A stretch of 64,000 nucleotides of DNA, from positions 14,106,501 through 14,170,500 of the forward strand of contig JBAIAC010000059.1 in assembly GCA_037349315.1 (NCBI GenBank), read 5' to 3'. Position numbers and translations under genes: made by a program. This DNA is from Chelydra serpentina. Lineage: Eukaryota; Chordata; Testudines; Chelydridae. A model generated the notes under the pieces. It was not told the DNA's origin and did not search any database. It worked only from the letters and a program-made list of their open reading frames with translations. Below are positions 22,101 through 37,100 of this stretch, piece by piece (positions within the stretch are counted from its first letter, which is position 1; each line of letters opens with the position of its first letter).

Positions 22101-25100
22101 GCGCAGTTGGGTTGCAGAGGTATGGTGGGTTCCCCACTGCTTCAGGATTCTGCAGTAATAATTAAATTCTTGAGACCACTACCAGACCCCCTATGATCTG
22201 TGCAGGTCCTGTCAATGCAATGAGTAGAGTACAAAAGTGATACAACCTCCACTCTATCCCCTGGTTATCTTCCTCAGGCTCAGCACCTGCCATCTCTTGT
22301 CATCTCTCCACTCTATGGAGTGTTATACAAGGATTCCCGAAGGTCCTGGTATGTGAGCAGTCAAACTGCCTGAGCTCAAGAAGTTGAAAATCAACCACAC
22401 TGAACCAAATATGAATGCACAAGACTTAGGGGGAGATCACCAATTTGAGAGACTGATGTCGCAGTTCTCTGTATTTGGTGATGCTGCATTACATCATCCT
22501 GTGTGTACAGAATGCAGCAAATACAGAATGCAGCAAATAGAGACAAGAGCAGAAATGTACCTGAATGGAAACAGTGTCCCCAAGCAGGCCCATAGGCAGC
22601 CAAGCAAAAAACGTGTACACTTTTCTATTACTGTTGTCATTTAGACTTGCCCAAGATTGAGATCATTATGGGGAACCTGGAGTTCTTCCCTGGCTATTTT
22701 GAAACAGAATTCCACAGGCTGAGACATTTCCAAAAATAGAGTTTATGCAAGAATCTATCTGTATTTATTATTCATCTGTCTCCTCAAAGGGAAGGGAGAA
22801 TTTTTTATTTTAGAAGGTGGAGGAAGCTACCAGGGAGATGCTGTTCTAGATTTGATTTTGACAAATAGGAAGGAACTCGTTGAGAATTTGAAAGTGGAAG
22901 GCAGCTTGGGTGAAAGTGGTCATGAAATGATAGAGTTCATAATTCTAAGGAATGGTAGAAGGGAAAACAGCAGAATAAAGATAATGGATTTCAAGAAGAC
23001 AGACGTTAGCAAACTCTGGGAGTTGGTAGGTAGGATCCCATGGGAAACAAGTCTAAGGGAAAAACAGTTTGAGAGAGTTGGCAATTTTTCAAAGAGACAT
23101 TATTTAGGGCACAAGAGCAAACTATCCCACTGCATAGGAAAGATAGGAAGTATGGCAAGAGATCATCCTGGCTTAACCAGGACAACTTAATTAGGTTCAA
23201 AATCAAAAAGGAGTCCTACAAAAAGTGGAAACTAGGTCAAACTACAAAGGATGAATAAAAAACACAAAACAAAAAACACACAACACAAGCATGTAGGGAT
23301 AAAATTAGAAAGACCATGGCACAAAATTAGATTAAACTAGGTAGAGACATAAAGGGTAACAAGAAAACATTCTACAAATACATTAGAAGCAAGAGGAAGA
23401 CCAAGGACAGGGTAAACTCATTACTCAATGAGTGGGGAAGACAACAACAAAAAATGTGGAAATGGTGGAAGTTCTAAATGCTTTTTTTGTTTCAGTTTTC
23501 ACCAGAAAGGTTAGTAGCAATTGGACGTCTAATATAGTGAATGCCAGTCAAAATGAGGTCTGATCTGAGGCTAAAATAGGGAAACAACAAGTTAAAAATT
23601 ACTTAGACAAGTTAGATATTTTCAAGTTGGCAAGGCCTGATGAAATACATCCTAGAATACTCAAGGAGCTGCCTGAGGAGATATCAGAGACAGTGATTAT
23701 CTTTGAACACTCATGGAAGATGGCAGAAATCCCAGAGAACTAAAAGAGGGCAAATATAGTGCCAATCTATAAAAATGGGAATAAAGACAACGTGAGGAAT
23801 TACAGATCAGTCATCTTAACTTCAGTACCCAGCAAGATAATGGAGCAAATACTCAAGCAGTGAATTTGCAAACACCTAGAAAATAACTAAACAACAGTTA
23901 ATATGGATTTGGCAAGAACCAATCATATCAAACCAATCTAATAGCTTTTTTTGACAGGGTAACAAACCTTGTGGATGGGGGAAAGCGGTAGATGTGGTAT
24001 ATCTTGATGGCTTTTGATACTGTCTCTCAAGACCTTCTCATAAACAAACTAGAGAAATATAGCCTAGAGAGAGCTACTATAAGGTGGGTGCATAACTGGC
24101 AGGAAAACCATTCCTAGAGAGTAGTTATCAAGGTTCACAGTCATGCTGGAAGGGCATATTGAGTGGGATCCCACAGGGATCGGTCCTTGGTCCAGTTCTG
24201 TTCAATATGTTCATCAATGATTTAGACAATGGTATAGAGAGTACACTTATAAAATTTGCGGACAATACCAAGCTTGGAGGGGTTGCAAGTACTTTGGATC
24301 ATAGGATTAAAATTCAAAATGATCTGGACAAACTGGAGAAATGGCATCAAGTAAATAGGATGAAATTCAATAAGGGCAAATGCAAAGTACTCCGTTTAGG
24401 AAGGAACAATCAAGTTGCACACATACAAAATGGGAAATGTCTGCCTAGGAAGGAGTACTGCAGAAAGGGATCTGAGGTCATAGTGGATCACAAGCTAAAT
24501 ATGAGTCAACAGTGTAACACTGTTGCAAAAAAAGCAAACATCATTCTGGAATGTGTTAGCAGGAGTGTTGTAAGCAAGACACAAGAAGTAATTCTTCTGC
24601 TCTTCTCTGTGCTGATTAGGCCTCAACTGGAGTATTGTGTCCAGTTCTGTGTGCCACATTTCAGGAAAAATGTATACATATTGGAGAAAGTCCAGAGGAG
24701 AGCAACAAAAATGATTAAAGGTCTAAAAAACACGACCTATGAAGAAAGATGGAAAAACTTGAGTTTGTGTAGTCTGTAGAAGACAAGACTGAGGGCGGCA
24801 TGATAAGTTTTCAAGTATATAAAAGGTGGTTACAAGGAGGAGGGTGAAAAATTGTTCTCCTTAACCCCAAGGATAGGACAAGAAGCTTAAATTGAGGCAA
24901 GGGAGGTTTAGGTTGGACATTGTGAAAAGCTTCCTGTCAGGGTACTTAAAAACAGGAACAAATTGCTGAGGGAGGTTGAGGAATCTCCATCTTTGGAGGT
25001 CAAGAACAGGTGAGACCAGTGGTTTTCAACATATTTACCATTGTGGGCCACATATGCAGCTCTCTATGTGTTATGTGGGCTGTATCCACACAATATATAA

Positions 25101-28100
25101 ACTACCTGTCTGGTCCTGAGGCTGTCACATGGGCCACAGCTGTGTGCTGATTGGGCCGCAATTGGCTTGCGGGCAGTGGGTTGAGAACTACTGGATTAGA
25201 CAAACACCTGTCAGGAATGGTCTAGTTATTACTTAGCCCTGCCTTAAGTGCAGGGGACTGAACTAGGTGACCTATTGAGGTCCCTTCCTAGTCTTACACT
25301 TCTGTAATTCTATGACAAGGAACTGGTGGTGTTGTGTCCCTCTTCCCCTCACCCCAGTGGTGATGGAGACCCAGCAGCACATTTTTTCCTTTAGAGGAGA
25401 TGGACAAGTGACTGCTGACTGGGACACTAAGTCTAGTGCTGAGGGCACTAGCCTGGGACTCACCTGGGTTAAGTTCTTCACTCCACAACAGACTTCCTGC
25501 TTGGCGATGGACAAGTCATTCAGTCTCTCTGTGCATCATAGCCCCATGGGTAAAATGAGGATAATAGCACTTCCTTACCTCAGAGGGGTGCTGTGAGAAT
25601 ATAATATATAAGAGTCTGAGGTGCTCAGCTGTTATGGTAATAGGGTTGTCATAAATATGAAGGGAAGGGGGAGAGGGTCTGATGCAGTGCTATAAAATCC
25701 TCTTTCCAGTAAAGGGTTAAGAAATGCAGGTAGCCAGACTGACACCTGACCTGGCTGGGCTCTGACCAATAAGGGGACAAGATACTTTCAAACTTTGGGA
25801 GGGGGGAAGGTTTTAGTGAGTGTCTTTGTCTGAGAGAGAGTGATCTTGGAAGACAGAAGGAACCTACAGAAAATCAAACCTCCCTTTTCTGAAGTAAGTT
25901 AGATAGCATAGCGTATAGATTTCTGTTTATTTTGCTTGGTGTATTCCCTGTGTTAGAAAGGGCAAGGGGGGGGGAGGTATTCATGGTTTTCTGTAACGTT
26001 AAGGTTTTGTCCAGAGGGGGAAATCTCTCTGAGTTTGGAAATATAGTGCCCTGTGAAATAGTTACCATCCTGATTTTACAGAGATGATTTTACCTTCTTT
26101 ATTTTTAATAAAATCCTTCTTTTAAGAAGTTGACTGTTTTCTATAGTGTTAAAACCCAGGGGGTGGGTTTTTAGATCACTGTGTAACCAATTGGTTGGGA
26201 GATTGTTCTCAAGCTTCCCCAGGAAAGGGGGTGTACGGCTTGAGGGGGCATTTTGGGGGTGAGGGAAGTTCAAGTGATTCCTTTCCTGGATTCCTGTTAG
26301 ACATTTGATGGTGGCAGCAAGAAGCATTTCTCGGGGTGCAGGGAATTTTGTACCTTGGGGGGGTTTACCCTAAGCTGGTAAAAATAGGCTTAGGGGCTCT
26401 GAATGCGGGTCCCCACGTCTTTACCCTAGAGTTTAGAGTGGGGAGGGAACCCTGACAAGGGTCCATATAAATACCTGGGATGGATGGATGGATGGATGGA
26501 TAGACAGAATGCACATTTCTCTTCCATCAGGTGCTGCTGTAGTTCTACCACAAAGCTCCAGTGTATGTAATATGCAGTGTATTCACTTCTAAAGTTCCTC
26601 CTGCACTGTAGTTCCTAAGGACCAGGGCCGCCCAACTAGCCTGTGTTATCTCTGTTATTTCATTCAAATAAAAGCAAAAATTATTATTCATAAAGCCATT
26701 ATCAATTTAGGAAGGAAAGCTTTCATTAGATTTCCATTGAGACAGGTTACAGAGGATTATGGGTGAGGAAACAGGCTACTAAAATATTGAGTGATCCTTG
26801 AGCCAAATAACTGCTTTAAAAAGGAACCTTGACTTTAGGATGTATTGCTCAAAATATAAACTTTGTGTTTTTGAAGAAACTCTTCAAGTGCTGATGGGAA
26901 GCACCCCACAAATAGTGTCACTGAATGATAACATCTCCATACCATGCAAGATCTCTGGGTACAATACAGCAGAACTGGATATCAAGAATGTGGGAGTTAC
27001 CTGGTATCTTAAGACTCCGAGAGCAGACCAAAAAGAGGAAGTATTCACATTTCTTGTTGGAGAGCATACTCCCCGTAGAAATGGGGCCAGTATGTCAGAC
27101 AGTGACCTGAGAAGAGGAAATGCTGCACTCTCTCTACCACAGATACAGTTTAAGGAAGCGGGAACATATACCTGCCAAGTGACTGTCACCCCTTTTGATG
27201 CTCAGGGAACAGCTGTTTTAGAGGTAGTTGGTAAGTGATTTTATTGTACCATTTCTTTCATATTGTATCCTGGGGACTTGAAGGCAGATGATTTGAATGT
27301 GGGAGTCCATCTTAGTGGTACTAGTTTCCTCACCCCACAGAGCCTCTGTGGAGGAGTGGGAATTACATGATGTAAGTGGAATAGCCCAAGAAATTGAGTA
27401 AGTTGTGCTGCCAGTAACAATGGCAGGACTTTGGCGAGCACACCTGCCCTGGGAATGTATATGTGGATTGGCAGTCTTCATCTTTGGGGTTTGTCCTGGT
27501 ATTTTCTATAGATCTCCATCTTAGTTGCCTTGAAGAGGGCACAGTCCCTGTTCTCTGTTCACTGTCACTTTCCTTGCTACAAGCAGAGAAGACTGCAGCT
27601 CATTTTTCCCTGCAACATCTCCACAGTAGTATCAGTCTAAATATTCCCCTTCCATGATTTTTTTTTGCAGATGAGGGGAAATATGGATCTAAATAAGCCT
27701 GTTTGTCATAATCGCTAAGGTTCTAGCCAGATAAGGTTTTCATTATCCAAACCTTAGGCTAGGTCCACACTACCCGCCCGATTTGGCGGGTAGAGATCGA
27801 TCTTCTGGGATCGATTTATCGCGTCTCATCTGGATGTGATAAATCGCTCCCAGAAGCGCTCCCCGTCAACTGCGGAACTCCTGCTCGGTGAGAGGAGGAA
27901 GCGCTGTCGACGGGGGGAGCCTGCCTGTGCCGCGTGGACCCGCAGTAAGTACATTTAGTTCGATCTAGGAAACGTAGTTCGATCTAGCTATTCTCGTAGC
28001 TGAAGTTGCGTTTCCTAGATCGATCCCCCACCCCAGTGTAGACCAGCCCTTAGACTTGCAGTGGCATTTTCACTAGTTAGAAATGCTCTAAATCTGAGAC

Positions 28101-31100
28101 ACTATTATTCTCTCTCATTTTATATATATATAAAAAATAAAAAAACAAAACCGCCAAGGTCCTAATGAACATTAGTGCTGTTTATCATTCAAGTAATATT
28201 CCCTACTGCAGTCATATTTCTGGGGAAAGATGACTCGATTAGGGGAAAAAAAAAAGATGAAACATTGCACATATCAGACATTTAGATAATGTGTGTGTTA
28301 CAACAAAACTAACATTATTCAAGTGTCACCATAGCTATGATTATAACCGTAATCTTAACTTTTTTCTCCATACAGCTCAACCAACTGTCAGCCTGTCTCC
28401 AAAGGAAGTTACAATAGAAAGTGACAAGGAGAAGACCCTGTTATGTGAAGTCAATAAGTTCTATCCAAATTTGGTTGACATTAAGTGGATGAAGATTTCA
28501 GAGAATAATCAGGACAGTAGCGTAAAAGCAGAGGATATTTGCACAGGAGCCTCTGTAGAAAATGAAGACGGCACATTTAATGTCACTAGTAGATTAAGGC
28601 TGCAACCAGCTTTGCAAGATAATGGAAATGTCTATAGATGTATTGTGAGTCACAAAACATTTCCTGCCAACTTACTTCTCAATAGCATCTTGACCGTCAC
28701 AGGTATCCATCCCCTGTAGGGTCTTACCTTTTTCCTTTTGATATATCATGTGTTCCAGAATGCTATGGCTAGGCCTCTTTTGAAGGAATTTAAGCCATGT
28801 CAACCTTTTGTTATCCCTAGGGTGCAGTGATATCAGGTGTCACTTAGGAGAGACAGCAGTAGAGCAGGAGAACTGGCCATGCAATGACACTCAGAAACAA
28901 CTATGGAGTGGGAGGAGTGGCAGAGCAGCCAAGGAGAGCCAGTCTGCAAAAAGAAGAGGTTTAAATATGTTGGCGCCACTGGCACCTTTGGATATTAGAG
29001 CTGTTCCAGGTGCACCATTTTAGTGGCGTGTATGTTTGGTGGTAGGTCGGGATAACAACATTTTGGTGCCTCTCTGAGCTCACTGAGGTGATCCAGACTG
29101 GTCTTTAACAAAAGGCTGTTTTTGACTCTACAATACATTACAACACATTTTTGTGGTCTTCATCCTTGAAGGTTTGCAAATATATAATGTTTTAAGTGGA
29201 CGTTTCAGTACTCTTAGTGGTCTCTTATTATGGCCTTTGGAAGCTCTGATCTGATACAACAAAACATACCTGGCAGTTATTCTGTGGTCTCTTTTGTAGT
29301 TCAATGGGTAATAATTTTAGGCCTACTTTAACTTTTCTGTGACATTTCAAATATTCAACAAGGAAATGGAGGAGTAGATATGTTTCACTACATTTTTTGA
29401 TTTGAACAAGTTTAGGATTATCAGATTTTTTTTTCCATTCACAGCCCCCAGATCCGATTCAAGCATTTTAATTGGAGCTATCATTGGAACAATAGCAGCC
29501 TGTATTATTGTCCTCGGTTTGGGAGTTTTCATGTACGATAAGTATTTTAAGAAAAGTAAGTAGTTTTAAAGGTGCACTGTGCTAATGAAATCTTAATGGA
29601 AACTAATAAACTTAGAATTCAAATATTCACAAGAGCTAATGCTAGTGGACAAACTAACAAGAATCAGTACATCACAGTACTCTTTAGCCGCCCATCAGTT
29701 AATTGAAGGTTAGTCAAATGTCCAAAAAGCAGTGCTCACCACTGCTTTTGTTCCCCTGTTTATCCAACCCCCCATTTTCACTGAATCCTTCAGATGCCTC
29801 TGAAGCCCTTTGGGAAAAAAGTAGGTATCATTTTTTATTTGACAAGAACATTTTAAACAAATTGGAACATGATAGGTATTAAATAGGAGAAGTGACAGAC
29901 TTGGTAAGAAATGCTCTGCTTTCATATACTGTCACAAAAGGACTTGCTCTTAAAGTTGCCTTTTATTGGTTTAGTAGGTGAGTGCGCCATTCTGAATTCT
30001 TCCATACAAACACAGCATCAGTAGTAATGGGAACTAACTTAAAGTGACAACTTTTAACAATATGATCTATTTTTTTAGTACTAACTGTACAGAAAAAATA
30101 CTGATACATAAAAAGGGAGATGTAACCCTTGCTCAGATCACCCCTTTATTGTGAGAGATTCATGTGAAAGACTGAAAATTTGAGGACTATATGTATCTGA
30201 CCATATAGTCACTTATCTGCCAAGGACTGTGGAGAAGAAACAACAATTGGGACATTTGAATCAAGGGAATTCAACCATATGGTATATTAAAAAATACAGC
30301 ATTGTTAAGATAGTTAATGTTAGTAAGCACAATGCTTTAGCATATAGAAATACAGTGTAACTTATGCTGCAGAAATAGAAAAATTGCAGTTCACTTTTTA
30401 GTTTGTCATTCTTCACAACATCGTGCACCGTGCAACTAACTTACATATTTTCATATTTTATTGCAGTTCCACCAACAATAATGGCATTCATAGGGAATGT
30501 GGAAATGAAGCATTTAGAAGACACTTCTTTGTATTGTCAATTTTCCGGCTTTCGTCCAAAACCTATAACTATAGCTTTTTTTCTGAGAAAGTATCTACAA
30601 GAACAAAAGGAGAAAATTTACTGTTGGAACAGTGAAAAGGATGACATCCAACGAGATGGGGAAAGTGCTGCTCTCCTGTCTACGTCAAAGAATTTTCAGT
30701 TTCAAATGCACTTGAAGTCACTAGATAATGGCACTTTTGAAGTTCCATGCATCATTCATATATCTCCAAACGTGCATGAGCTAAACAAGGCAGAGCTTTC
30801 TCTTGAAATTATACATGAGGCCTTTCAGCAACATCCTGCTATTGAAATGACAGCATTGAAGGTCATAGGTAAGCAAAGTGCTTTGCAGTACACAACATTT
30901 AGCTTCAAGTTCAGTCACTGTCTGAATTAAGAATGTAAGAACTGCACCATACTGAGTCAGACCAATGGTTAATCCAGCTCAGTATCCTGTCTCCAACAGT
31001 GGCCAGTACCAGAGCTTCAGGGGGAGCGTACAGAACAGGGCAATATTGGAGTGATCCACCTGTCTTTCCCCTCCCACGCAGTCAGAGGTTTAGGGACACC

Positions 31101-34100
31101 CAGGACATGGGGTTATGTCCCTGACCATCTTGGCTAATAGTCATTAATGGACCTACTCTCCATGAACTTATGTAGTTCTTTTTTGAACACAGTTATACTT
31201 TTTGGCCATCACAGCATCCCATACCAGTGAGTTCCACAGGTAAACCATGTGTTGACTGAAACAGTACTTTCTCTTGCTTGTATTAAACTTGCTGTCTATT
31301 AATTTCATCGGGTGACCCATGGTTTTTGTATTGTGGGAAAGGGTAAACAACACTTTCCTATTCATTTTTTCCACACCCTTCAAAACTATAGACCTCTATC
31401 ATATTCCCCCTTAATTCTCTCTTTTCGAAGCTGAACAGCCCTAATCTTTTTAGCCTCTCCTTGTGTGGAAGCTGTTCCATGCCTCTGATTATCTTTGTTG
31501 CCATTCTCTGAACTTTTTCCAATTCCACTGTATCCTTTTTGAGATGGGGCAACCAGAACTGGACACAGTATTCAACGTGCAAGCACAATATGGATCAATA
31601 TAGTGGCATTATGATATTTTCTATCCCTTTCCTGGTAGTTCCTAACATTCTGTTAGCTTTTTGATCACTGCTGTGTATTGAGCTGAAGTTTTCACAGAGC
31701 TATCCATGATGACTCCAAGATCTCTTTATTCAGCGGTAAGAGTTAGTTTAGACCCTATCATTTTTTTACAACATGCATTACTTTGCACTTTTCAGTGTTG
31801 AATATCATCTGCCATTTTTTCATCCAGTGACCTTGTTTTTTGAGATCCCCCTGTAACTCTTTGCAGTCAGCTTTGGACTTAGCTATCTTGAATAATTTTG
31901 TAATTATTTTTGTTGACCATTTTATTGTTGACAGGTTCATAGCTGGCATTACAATAAAATATTTCTTCTCAAAATGAATATTAGCTCCACATTGCAAAGC
32001 CATCTGATGGGAAATTCAGGCACCATTTAACCTTGGGTTTTCCATTCATGGCATTTTGAGGTTGGGTGCTCTTTGTCTCTGAGGTTATAAGAGCTATTCC
32101 CTTTGCCCTAGATTCCCTTTGCTTGAAGATCTTTGGCTTTACTTACCCTTACTTGGCATTGCTGTTGGTAACATATGTTCTATCTATGTGGTAATGTTAG
32201 TATCTCAGCACTGAATTCTTAGGTATCTTCTCATATTTTTCAAAGAACCAGTAAGGTCACAAGGTGTTTCCCTAGTTTTCACTTGGAATGCTTGGAAACA
32301 TGGATACTTGTGAATAACAGACCAGTGGGTACTAACCCACGAAAGCTTATGCTGAAATAAATTTGTTAGTCTCTAAGGTGCTACAAGTTTTTCTTTCTTA
32401 TTTTCATTTTGCAGACCCTTTTAAGTAGTCAGAAAGTATCATGTAGATTTTGCATTGGAGAACTTAAAGGTTACACTTGAGATATACATAGAGTCAAGAA
32501 GCAATTACAGATGCTGTGAAGTATGCCTTGCTAGCACGCTGGCCTGTGCATCATGGGTCCAAAGAAAGCATGGTCTGTGGCATGTTAAAATTAAAGTGGC
32601 TTCCTTAATTGGAATAAAAACAACGAGGAGTCCTTGTGGCACCTCAGAGACTAACAAATTTATTTGGGCATAAGCTTTCGTGGGCTAAAACCCACTTCAT
32701 CAGACACATGGAGTGCAGAATATATATTATAGCACATGAATAGATGGGAGTTGTGGGGGGTCAGTGCTAACAAGCCAATTCAGTTAAGGTGGAAGTGGCC
32801 TATTCTTAACAGTTGACAAGAAAATGAAAATAAGAAAGAAAAACTTGTAGCACCTTAGAGACTAACAAATTTATTTCAGCATAAGCTTTCGTGGGTTAGT
32901 ACCCACTTCATCAGATGCATGGAATGAAATTATGTTGTAAGTTGACAAGAAGGGGTGAATACCAAGGGAGGGAAAATTACTTTTGTAGTGCTAACAAGGC
33001 CAATGCAATCAAGGTGGCCCATTTCCAATGGTTGACAAGAAGGTGTGAGTATCAGCAGAGGGAAAATACTACCAACTCATTTAAAACCAGGGACTAACTG
33101 TATATTGAACTTGACCCCATAGCACAGAACTTTTCTACTGTGTCATAGACAACATGGGTGAGTTTAGCTGCTTAAGACAGATTTGTTGTCTTGGCATCAC
33201 ATTTTCAGTGTTGGAACGGCAACTGTTACATGTAGATTGAGAATTATTTTTTCCCCTGGACATTGTGATTTCAAGCTCTTTACAGGTTAATTGATCTTTT
33301 GTATCTGCTCCTAAAATTTATATATTGGGTCTAGAACTGAGATGACAGCTAGTCATGCACTTTCTCAAACTGACTGCTTAGTAGAACAGCGGTATTAGTG
33401 TGTAGCTCTACATACAGTGCATTAATGAAGCAACTTTCTGCCTAAAGTTAGAGGTAGCAATATGTAATGTCTGTTTTCTGTTCAGTATATAATATTGATA
33501 GATGTCCAAAGGGATTCTTCTTGCGGGCAGTGGGGTAGATTTTTCCTGAATAAACATCAGAAAATCTCACTTGCAAACACATGTAGAAGTCTGCAGAGAG
33601 AGAAGCTTGAATTTAACCTTTTATTTTGATCTTTTAAGTGCACCTGTAGGTGTACCTGAGCTCAGTATTTTAGTTGGCCTACTGTGAAATACTTTGAGTG
33701 AACTATGACACTCATGTATGTTGAGTGTGAAGTCTTAAGATAGCAAATGAGATGGATGTGGTAGAAGGCTAGGACTTTTTAGCTTGGAAAAGAGGAGACT
33801 AAGGGGGGATATGATAGAGGTATATAAAAGTATTAGTGGTGGGGAGGAAGTGAATAAGGAAAAGTTATTTACTTGTTCCCATAATACAAGAATTAGGGGC
33901 CACCCAATGAAATTAGTGGGCAGCAGGTTTAAAACAAATAAAAGGAAGTTCTTCTTCACACAGCGCACAGTCAACCTGTGGAATTCCTTCCCCGAGGAGG
34001 CTGTGAAGGCTAGGGCTAACAGGGTTTAAAAGAGAAATGGATACATTCATGGAGATGAAGTCCATTAATGGCTATTAACCAGGATGGGTAAGGAATGGTG

Positions 34101-37100
34101 TCCTTAGCCTCTGTTTGTCAGGGGGAGGGGGGGGGTGATGGATGGCAGGAGAGAGATCACTTGATCATTACCTGTTAGGTCCACTCACTCCGGGGCACCT
34201 GGCATTGGCCACTGTCGGTGGACAGGATACTGGGCTGGATGGACCTTTGGTCTGACCCAGTATGGCCATTCTTATGTTCCAAGAATCTAGACATAAGGTC
34301 TCCTGCAAGATGCTCAGCACCCCCAAATCCCATTGATTTCTATGGGAGCAGATGGCACTCAGTACCTTTCAGAACTGGTCATGTGCTGATCATCACATTT
34401 TAAAAAGCCGATTCTTGTTAAATGCGCAAATCTCATTGTTTTCCTTTCTAGCCATCCCAGTGTTGGATCCAATCCTGTGTTCTACAGATGTGCCAAGACC
34501 AGATGAGCCTATAACCTTGACTTGCAGAATTCATTCTTTTTCCCCTGAAACAATTGAATTGGCTTGGTATAAAGATGGTGATGGAGTGCCAGAGAAACCC
34601 TTCATTAGTGATGTGGCAAGGGGACCAGATGGACTTTTCTTCTGCACCAGTAGCTTAATATTACATCTTGGAGTTGAGGACATTGGAAGGAGATTCATAT
34701 GCAAAGCTAACCTTAAAGGTTTACGCCAGCATAAAGAATCTTCTTGGAAGCTGGAAAATTTAAGTAAGTTAATTCTCAAAATATTATTTTATTAGTAGAA
34801 TGAAAACTGTTAACGACCATCACCATAACACACAGAATGCTTTTAAAGGAAAAATTATCGATCTCTGGCTCACTTTCTGCAGTACTCAGGTGCTCCCCTT
34901 TTAAAAGGTGAAATACAACCCTCCACAGAGGGCCAGCAGAAGGCCTAGGCACCATCAAAGCCACATTTTGTGGATTTAATTGCTGCATAGGCCTAGAGCT
35001 GCTAGATCTTTGCACGGAGTGAATTTTATCAAAAGGCCACATCCCCAGTAGGAAAAGGGGTGTATTTTTACACATTAACGCACACGTTAAAATCCTTTGG
35101 TAGACAAGATTGTTGCTATTTTAATAAGGAGGCGCTTCGGTATCACCTCAGTGAGCTAACATATTAAAATATGGATTTTTACACATGTAAAAACCCCAAA
35201 CAAGCCACATTTTTTTCTTAGTGAAGACAAGGCCTCTCTGTTCTCTCTCTAGGCTAGATCTTACACTTCTTATGCAGGCAAAATACCCTTTGAAATCACT
35301 TCAGGTTTTCCCTGCCTAGAAAATGAGTGGGTAAGTGCAGGATTATGTTTTATACTTCTGCTATCTAAAAAAGAAAACCAAGAACAAATTCCTCCCCCAG
35401 AGTTTTCTTTAAAACTCCTGTGCTTGGTTCAAGTTACCAACATTTCTTTTCTGATCCCAGACTGATGCCTGCACATGCAAAGTTTCAGTTCTCAAGTAGG
35501 TTGGGGACATTTGTAAACCACTGTACAGAAATGTGGCTGTAACGGTCAGTTGGACTCACCCAGCGGCGCCTCCAGCTGGTATCTTCTGGGAATTAGCTCA
35601 TCCAGCCTCTGGAGTGCCCTCTGCAGGCCAGGGACCCGGCTTGCCCACTCTCTGGCCCGCGTCCCTCCCAGGACCCGGTGCCCCCCCAACTGGGGTGCTG
35701 CCCCCTGGCAGTACCCCACCGGTCTTACTTCTAGGGTCTCCCCTCCCTAGGGAACCCCCAACCCACTATCCCCACCTCACCTCAGTTGTAGGCTACTGCC
35801 AGTCACCAGCTAGCCCCCCGCGCCCTGGGGCAGACTGCAGTATAAGCCACTCATCACAGGCAAAGGGGGTTTGGACCTGCTGCCTCGGCCTACCCGTGGG
35901 TTACCCCCACAACCCCAGTACCTAGTTGGGCCTAACCCTAGGCCACAGCCTGGGGTTTTCATAGGCCGGAGCTCCTCTGGCCTTCCCCAGCCCTGCTCCA
36001 CCCTAGGTACCTGCTCAGGTCCCTGCAGCCAAGCCCTTCTCCCTCTAAAGGCAGAGAAAGGGTGTCTGCTCCAGGCCCACTGCCCTCTTATAAGGGCCAG
36101 CTGAGCCCTAATTAAACTGGCCACAGCTGTGGCTGCTTCCAATCAGCCCAGCTTCCAGCCTCAGCCCTCTCCCAGGGCTGTTTCCAGCCCCTCAGGGCAT
36201 GAGCGGGTATCCACCCCGCTACAGTGGCATGTTTTACTTTCTGAAGTATTCCTCTGGGAAATCAATATAGCTTTTATATATATATATATATATATATGGG
36301 CTGTCAAGCCATTAAAAAATTAATCGTGCGATTAATTGCGCCATTAGATAATAATAGAATACCATTTATTTAAATATTTTTGATGTTTTCTACATTTTCA
36401 GATATTGATTTCAATTACAACACAATATAAAGTGTACAGTGCTCACTTTATATTTATTTTTGATGACATGTATTTGCACTGTAAAAAAAAACAAAAATAG
36501 TATTTTTCAGTTCACCTAATACAAGTACTGTAGTGCAATCTCTTTGTTGTGAAAGTGCAGTTTACAAATGTAGAATCATGTACCAAAAAACTGCATTCAA
36601 AAATAAAAACGTAAAACTTTAGAGCCTGTAAGTCCATTCAGTCCTACTTCTTGTTCAGCCAATTGCTCAGACAAACAAGTTTGTTTACATTTGCAGGAGA
36701 TAATGCTGCCTGCTTCTTGTTTGCAATGTCACGTGAAAGTGAGAACAGGCACTGTTGTAGCCAGCGTTTGAAGATATTTATGTGCCAGATGTGCTAAAGA
36801 TTCATGTCTCTTCATGCTTCAACCACTATTCCAGGGGACATGCATCCATGCTGATGATGGGTTCTGCTCAATAACAATCCAAAGCAGTGCGGACCGAAGC
36901 ATGTTCATTTTCATCATCTGAGTCAGATGCCACCAGCAGAAGGTCGATTTTCTTTTTTGGTGGTTCGGGTTCTGTAGTTTCTGCATCGGAGTGTTGCTCT
37001 TTTAAGACTTCTGAAAGCATGCTCTACAGCCCGTCCCTCTCAGATTTTGGAAGGCACTTCAGATTCTTAAACCTTGGGTGAAGTGCTGTAGCTATCTTTA

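Noticed and set aside
24159..24779. A 206-codon frame with reverse transcriptase signature
   Set aside because: It is the 3' part of a CR1 pol, with the FADD motif changed to FADN and stops on both sides; not a host gene.
29445..30868. Splicing of the TM exon to the downstream C1 exons
   Set aside because: Although in frame, it would place disulphide-bonded, glycosylated Ig domains in the cytosol; considered unlikely and not listed as a main product.
35533..36142. Open frames of 110-130 codons in both directions
   Set aside because: Wholly inside a solo LTR with TG...CA ends and a GTGGC duplication.
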